Below are positions 6,222 to 9,974 of a stretch of 9,974 bases of DNA, piece after piece (position 1 is the first letter of the stretch; each line of letters starts with the position of its first letter). The stretch comes from Pseudomonadota bacterium (lineage in GTDB: Bacteria > Pseudomonadota > Alphaproteobacteria > Caulobacterales > Caulobacteraceae): assembly GCA_023434015.1 (NCBI GenBank), contig JAEYTM010000241.1, positions 1 through 9,974 on the forward strand, given 5' to 3'. The notes beneath the pieces are model-generated. The model was given only the letters and a program-made list of their open reading frames with translations, had not been told where the DNA came from and did not search any database. The position numbers and the translations under genes are program-made.

Positions 6222-6250
6222 TGGATATAAAATGGGAACAGGCGCGTCAA
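6222..6250 (-). promoter_or_regulatory. Candidate promoter of the dehydrogenase-IclR unit
   Basis: On the minus strand TTGACG (6250-6245) and TATCCA (6227-6222) are 17 bases apart, in the only AT-rich patch of the 200-base spacer between the DUF1552 gene and the dehydrogenase. TTGACG is the Caulobacter-type -35 box; the -10 box is weaker. Initiation near 6214 would leave a leader of about 90 bases before the ATG at 6122. Two AATGG(A/G) repeats lie 11 bases apart at 6220-6225 and 6231-6236 on the plus strand, within and beside the -10 region. Confidence 0.45.
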
Positions 6251-6322
6251 TGTGATCCGCCTCGCCCGGCCCCTTCCGACGCCCTCCTGGACGGGGAAGA
6301 GAACTTCACTCGGCGGTCGGCT

Positions 6323-7657
6323 TCAGAGGCTGATGCGACCGGTGCTGTCGCCCAGCTTCTCGGTGGGGACGCCCACCATGTCGAGCAGGGTCAGATGCAG
6401 GTTGGTGATCGGCGTCGGACTCTTGGCCGCCCACTTGGCGGCGAACGGCCACGGCGGCGCATCGCCCGGTACACGAATGAAGCGGCCGCCCTTCAGCCGT
6501 CCGGCCGCGCCGCCGGCCAGCATGGTCGGCAGATCGTTCTGACTGTGGACGGTTGGGTTGGAGAGCGTGCTGCCGAACAGGATCACCGAGTTGTCCAGCA
6601 GGGTGCCGTTGGCTTCCTGCACCCCGTCGAGCTTGTCGAGATAGTAGGCGAACAACTCCGATTGATCGACGTTGATGCGGTGCAGGGCGTCCAGTTTCTC
6701 GGCGTTGTAATTGTGATGCGACGCCTCATGGTGCTGCATGGTGATCCCGAGGTGCGGGAACGTCATGTTCGAGGATTCCTTGCCGGTCATGAAGGTGATC
6801 ACCCGGGTCAGGTCGGCCTGGTAGGCCAGCACCTTCAGGTCCATCATCAGCTTCATGTGCTCGACATAGTCGATCGGGATGCCGGCTGGACGGACCGCGC
6901 CCGGCAGGTCCGGCATCTGCTTTTCGGAACTGATCTGGATGCGGCGCTCAACGTCGCGGATAGATTCCAGATACTGGTCGAGCTTGACGCGGTCGGCCGG
7001 GCCCAGCCGGCGGCGGATCGCGCCGATCCGTTCGGTGACCCCATCCAGGGTGCTCCGGTCCAGCATGTTGCGCTGGGCGGTGGCGGCCGGATCGACCTTC
7101 GCCCCCTCCCCGAACAGCCGCTCGAACACCACGCGCGGGTTGCGCTCGTAGGGCAGCACGGTGGTGGCGTCCTTGTAGGACGGGCTGCCCATGTTGCCGA
7201 CCGGCTCGATGGCCAGCTCCAGCGAGGCGAACTGGGTGTGCTGGCTCAGGCGCGCGGCGGCGACCTGATCCATCGAGACTCCGACGTCGACCTTGCCCTT
7301 GGTCAGCTCGCACCCGGTCAGCCAGGAGGCCATGGCGCGGTCGTGGAAGTCCGCCTTGGTGCGGTCGGGGTCGGCCGTCAGGCCGGCGATGACGTTGAGC
7401 TTGTTCCGGTGGCGCTCCAGCGGCCGGAGGCCGGGGGTCATCACCAGTTCGCCGCCATCGCCCGGCGGGGTCCACTTTTCGTAGATCACCCCGTGCGGAT
7501 AGTAGACGACGCCCAGCCGCCGCACCGGCGCGGCGGCCGTGTTGCGCTCCGCGGCCAGCGCCGGGTGCATGGCGTTCAGGAAGGGCAGCGCGATCGCGAC
7601 GGATCCGGCGCCGCGAAGGACGGCGCGCCGCGAGAGGTGCTTCTTCTGAATGATCAT
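6323..7657 (-). CDS. DUF1552 (HXXSHH family) protein, Tat-exported
   Basis: This 444-aa protein of unknown function belongs to the DUF1552 family, which is almost always encoded beside DUF1592-type cytochrome-like proteins. The N-terminus is a twin-arginine signal: KKHLSRRAVLRG with R10-R11, then a hydrophobic stretch (AGSVAIALPFL) and a likely cleavage after ALA near residue 35. It is therefore probably folded, perhaps with a cofactor, before export to the periplasm. The family motif HXXSHH is present as HEASHH at residues 310-315. Histidine and acidic residues elsewhere (for example the DFHDRAMASWLTG stretch) could help bind a metal, which is inference. The ATG at 7657 overlaps the stop of the DUF1592 gene as ATGA, so translation is coupled. 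The frame continues upstream to 8497, but that part is an out-of-frame read of the DUF1592 gene. The stop is followed by a spacer with no obvious terminator. Confidence 0.9.
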   Translation of the reverse strand: MIIQKKHLSRRAVLRGAGSVAIALPFLNAMHPALAAERNTAAAPVRRLGVVYYPHGVIYEKWTPPGDGGELVMTPGLRPLERHRNKLNVIAGLTADPDRTKADFHDRAMASWLTGCELTKGKVDVGVSMDQVAAARLSQHTQFASLELAIEPVGNMGSPSYKDATTVLPYERNPRVVFERLFGEGAKVDPAATAQRNMLDRSTLDGVTERIGAIRRRLGPADRVKLDQYLESIRDVERRIQISSEKQMPDLPGAVRPAGIPIDYVEHMKLMMDLKVLAYQADLTRVITFMTGKESSNMTFPHLGITMQHHEASHHNYNAEKLDALHRINVDQSELFAYYLDKLDGVQEANGTLLDNSVILFGSTLSNPTVHSQNDLPTMLAGGAAGRLKGGRFIRVPGDAPPWPFAAKWAAKSPTPITNLHLTLLDMVGVPTEKLGDSTGRISL

Positions 7658-9974
7658 GGCTGGCTCGTCTGCTTCATTTTGAACTGCGGACTGTTGGCGA
7701 TCGCAAGCACGATATCGTTGAACCGATAGTCGTCGTCCTTGGTGGAACGGGTGATGGCCCGCACGGTCGGCTGGTCGCGCCCCTCCAGCGGCCGTCCCAA
7801 GGCGTAGGTCATCAGCCGCGCGACGGTAGCGCCGACGAACTGCTCCGAATGGGAGGCGAGTTGGGCGCGCAGGCCGGCCGGGCCGGTGAACTTCTCGCCG
7901 TTCGGCAGCTCGCCGGTGGGGTCGATGGGACCGCCCTCGTCCTTGTCGCGCCAGCGGCCGAGGACGTCGAAGCTCTCCAGGGCGAAGCCGAACGGGTCCA
8001 TCCGCGCGTGGCAGCTCGAGCAGACCGGGCTGGAGCGGTGGCGCTCGACCTGTTCGCGGGTGGTCAGGACCCGGCCGCCGTCGGCCGGCGCCTCGTTCAG
8101 CGGCGGCACGCCGGCCGGCGGGGGGGACGGCGGGGAATTCAGCAGGTTGTCGAGGATCCACTTCCCGCGCAGGACCGGCGAGGTCTTGTTGGTGTGCGAG
8201 GTGGCCATCAGGATGCCGCCGTGGCCGAGGATGCCGCCACGCGGCGAATTGGCCGCGAACTGCACCCGCCGGAAACCCGAACCGCGGACGCCCGGCACGC
8301 CGTAGACCGCCGCCAGCCGCTCGTTGAGATAGGTGTAGTCGGCGTTGATCACGTCGAGCACCGAACGGTTCTCGCGGATGATCGAGCGCAGGAAGAGCTG
8401 GGTCTCCTGCTGGAAGGCGTCGCGCAGGCCATCGTCGAATTCTGGATAGGCCGTCTTGTCGGGCGCCGCCGCCGCGACCTCGTGCAGCCCGAGCCACTGG
8501 GCGGCGAAATTATCCACCATCGCGTCGGCGCGCCGGTCGGCGAGCAGGCGGCGCACCTGACGCTCGTAGCCGGCCGGGCGGCGGAGCTCGCCGCGCTTGG
8601 CCGCGTCCAGCAGGGCGTCGTCGGGGATGCTGCTCCACAGGAAGAAGGACAGTCGGGTCGCCAGCTCGTAGTCGTTGACCGGATGAACCTGGCCCGGCCG
8701 GGCGTTCTGAGGATCAAATTCCAGGCGGAACAGGAAGTCCGGCGACACCAGGATATCGCGCAGGCCGACCGCGAGGGCGGAATCGAACGACCGGCCCGGC
8801 CGGGCCCGTTGATAGGCGGCGACCAGGGGCTTCACGTCCTCGGCGCCCACCTCCCGGCGGTAGGCCCGTCGCGCGACCGAGGTCAGGATCTTCTCGGCGC
8901 AGGCCGCTTCCTCCGCGGGTCGGCGCGGCTCGCAGGTGAGGATACGATCGCGGCTGGCCGACCGGACCACCGGGGCGACGTCGTAGGGCCCCTCGATCTC
9001 GGCGCGCGACAGCATCGCCGGGCCGTTGGGCGCACCGAAGGCCGCCTCCGCCGGCGTGATGCCGCGGATCTCGAACTGCTTCACCGGCTTGCCGTCCAGC
9101 AGGAACAGCACGCTCGGCCCCCAGGCCGATCCCCTCACGTCGAGCGGACCGCCGAGGCCGTCGCCGCCCGGGCCGGGCAGCGCCGGTATGGGCCCTTCGG
9201 GCGCCGCGTTCTCCAGCGGGAAGGTCACCACGAAGGTGTGCTCGCCGGCGTCCACGTGCACCCGGGTGCGGAACAGCCGGCTGCCTTCGGTGGGGCTGAA
9301 GGTCTCCGGGTTCATGATCGCCCGAAGCTCGTAGGTCCCGGCGGCCGGGAAATACTTGCGCACCACCACCCCGCCGCGGGTGCCGAACGGCGCCCCTGCC
9401 CCGATCCATTCGGACTGGGTCTTGGTCACCGGGAACTGGTCGGTGACCGGGGTCGGGTCGGAGACCCCGAGCGCCAGTTCGCTGACCTGGCGGCCGACCT
9501 TCAGATAGCTCTCCAGCAGCACCGGCGACATCGACAAGGCGTCGCCGATATTGTCGAACCCCGAGGCCAGGCCGTCCGGCGGCAGCTCGGTGGTGAAGGG
9601 GAAATCCACCGCCAGCAGATCGCGGACGGCGTTCGAATATTCGGTCCGGTTGAGGCGGCGGATGACGCTCGGCCCGGCGAACTGCGCCTTGCCGGACGCG
9701 GCGTCGAGATCCTCAACCAGGGAGGCGACGAAGGCGTGCGCGGCCTTGGCGTCGGGCTGGCGCGCGGCCGGCGGCGGCATCTCGCCCGCGGCGACGCGGC
9801 GCGCGACCTTCTCCCACAGGTCCGCGCTGTCCCACGGATTGGCCGAACTGGCGCCCTGCAGCACGAGATTGCCGGCCTTCATGCCGGTGCTGTGGCATCC
9901 GGCGCAGTACTGTCGCACGAAGCCGTCGCGACCGGCCGGCGTCGCCAGCGAGGACAGCATCTCGGCTTCAGAGA
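7654..9974 (-). CDS. DUF1592-family multidomain cytochrome c-like protein (5' end outside window)
   Basis: This large secreted protein of unknown function is at least 772 residues in the window. The frame stays open through the right edge (SEAE precedes the first ATG at 9960), so the real start and signal peptide probably lie outside. Numbering below is from that ATG. A cytochrome c-like segment has CAGCH at 19-23 and a possible distal Met ligand in GEMPPP (59-64). A DUF1587-like segment follows (RRLNRTEYSNAVRDLL, about 100-115), then a beta-rich stretch that may be a carbohydrate-binding-like sandwich (about 185-300). After this come DUF1595 (about 345-410, SVARRAYRRE), DUF1592 (about 425-555, RLSFFLWSSIPDDALLDAA), DUF1588 (about 570-670, with MATSHTNKTSPVLRGKWILD and a second heme-type CSSCH at 647-651) and DUF1585 (about 685-760, LMTYALGRPLEG). 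Its stop overlaps the DUF1552 start by 4 bases, so the two act together. Confidence 0.9.
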   Translation of the reverse strand, partial: SEAEMLSSLATPAGRDGFVRQYCAGCHSTGMKAGNLVLQGASSANPWDSADLWEKVARRVAAGEMPPPAARQPDAKAAHAFVASLVEDLDAASGKAQFAGPSVIRRLNRTEYSNAVRDLLAVDFPFTTELPPDGLASGFDNIGDALSMSPVLLESYLKVGRQVSELALGVSDPTPVTDQFPVTKTQSEWIGAGAPFGTRGGVVVRKYFPAAGTYELRAIMNPETFSPTEGSRLFRTRVHVDAGEHTFVVTFPLENAAPEGPIPALPGPGGDGLGGPLDVRGSAWGPSVLFLLDGKPVKQFEIRGITPAEAAFGAPNGPAMLSRAEIEGPYDVAPVVRSASRDRILTCEPRRPAEEAACAEKILTSVARRAYRREVGAEDVKPLVAAYQRARPGRSFDSALAVGLRDILVSPDFLFRLEFDPQNARPGQVHPVNDYELATRLSFFLWSSIPDDALLDAAKRGELRRPAGYERQVRRLLADRRADAMVDNFAAQWLGLHEVAAAAPDKTAYPEFDDGLRDAFQQETQLFLRSIIRENRSVLDVINADYTYLNERLAAVYGVPGVRGSGFRRVQFAANSPRGGILGHGGILMATSHTNKTSPVLRGKWILDNLLNSPPSPPPAGVPPLNEAPADGGRVLTTREQVERHRSSPVCSSCHARMDPFGFALESFDVLGRWRDKDEGGPIDPTGELPNGEKFTGPAGLRAQLASHSEQFVGATVARLMTYALGRPLEGRDQPTVRAITRSTKDDDYRFNDIVLAIANSPQFKMKQTSQP

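Noticed and set aside
6205..6228. Palindrome TATAT...ATATA around the dehydrogenase -10 region
   Set aside because: Only the outer five pairs match and the inner 14 bases show no symmetry, so it is probably just AT-rich promoter sequence.
6251..6322. Intrinsic terminator after the DUF1552 gene
   Set aside because: I looked for a stem followed by T residues on the minus strand and found none. Termination may be Rho-dependent, or the transcript may continue.
6212..7729. A 505-codon open frame on the plus strand
   Set aside because: It is antisense to the well-supported DUF1552 gene, low in complexity, without a ribosome site or family motif.
7658..8497. N-terminal extension of the DUF1552 frame, about 280 codons
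   Set aside because: It is an out-of-frame reading of the DUF1592 gene. The true start at 7657 is followed by a Tat signal peptide and overlaps the upstream stop as ATGA.

Overview
The window looks like a chromosomal piece of a high-GC alphaproteobacterium, probably of the Caulobacter/Phenylobacterium type. The basis is the strong GC bias at third codon positions, long spurious antisense reading frames, promoter-like boxes of TTGACG/TTGCAC plus TATC type, a DctA with the alphaproteobacterial SEC variant of its last signature, and a paired DUF1592/DUF1552 module. The genus is an inference and was not tested by any search.

Layout, left to right. The last 16 codons of a plus-strand gene end at 53 and are followed by a strong intrinsic terminator (81-107). 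A minus-strand C4-dicarboxylate:cation symporter gene, dctA, ends at 154 and starts most likely at 1455. A plus-strand tRNA-Arg(CCU) lies at 1540-1616, divergent from dctA, with its own promoter at 1501-1528. Every gene to the right of the tRNA is on the minus strand. Reading from the right edge in the direction of transcription: a secreted cytochrome c-like DUF1592-family protein (cut by the window end) overlaps a Tat-exported DUF1552 (HXXSHH) protein by four bases. About 200 bases of promoter-bearing spacer follow. Then come a short-chain dehydrogenase, a first IclR-family regulator and, after a 141-base spacer with its own promoter and a near-palindromic operator candidate, a second IclR-family regulator. 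After a hairpin-containing 52-base gap come a TPR plus GT9-like glycosyltransferase and a small SAM-dependent methyltransferase, which ends 27 bases from the 3' end of the tRNA.

Possible working relationships: DUF1592 and DUF1552 are translationally coupled and almost certainly act together outside the cytoplasm, but the reaction is unknown to me. The dehydrogenase and the two IclR regulators look like a small regulated catabolic unit, and short AATGG(A/G) elements occur in the promoters of both the dehydrogenase and the downstream IclR gene. The TPR-glycosyltransferase and methyltransferase form a likely two-gene unit for glycan or glycoprotein modification. dctA is housekeeping C4-acid uptake. 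No insertion sequence, integrase, CRISPR array, phage gene or rRNA is visible, and no gene-free stretch exceeds 300 bases. The most worthwhile unknown is the DUF1592/DUF1552 module.
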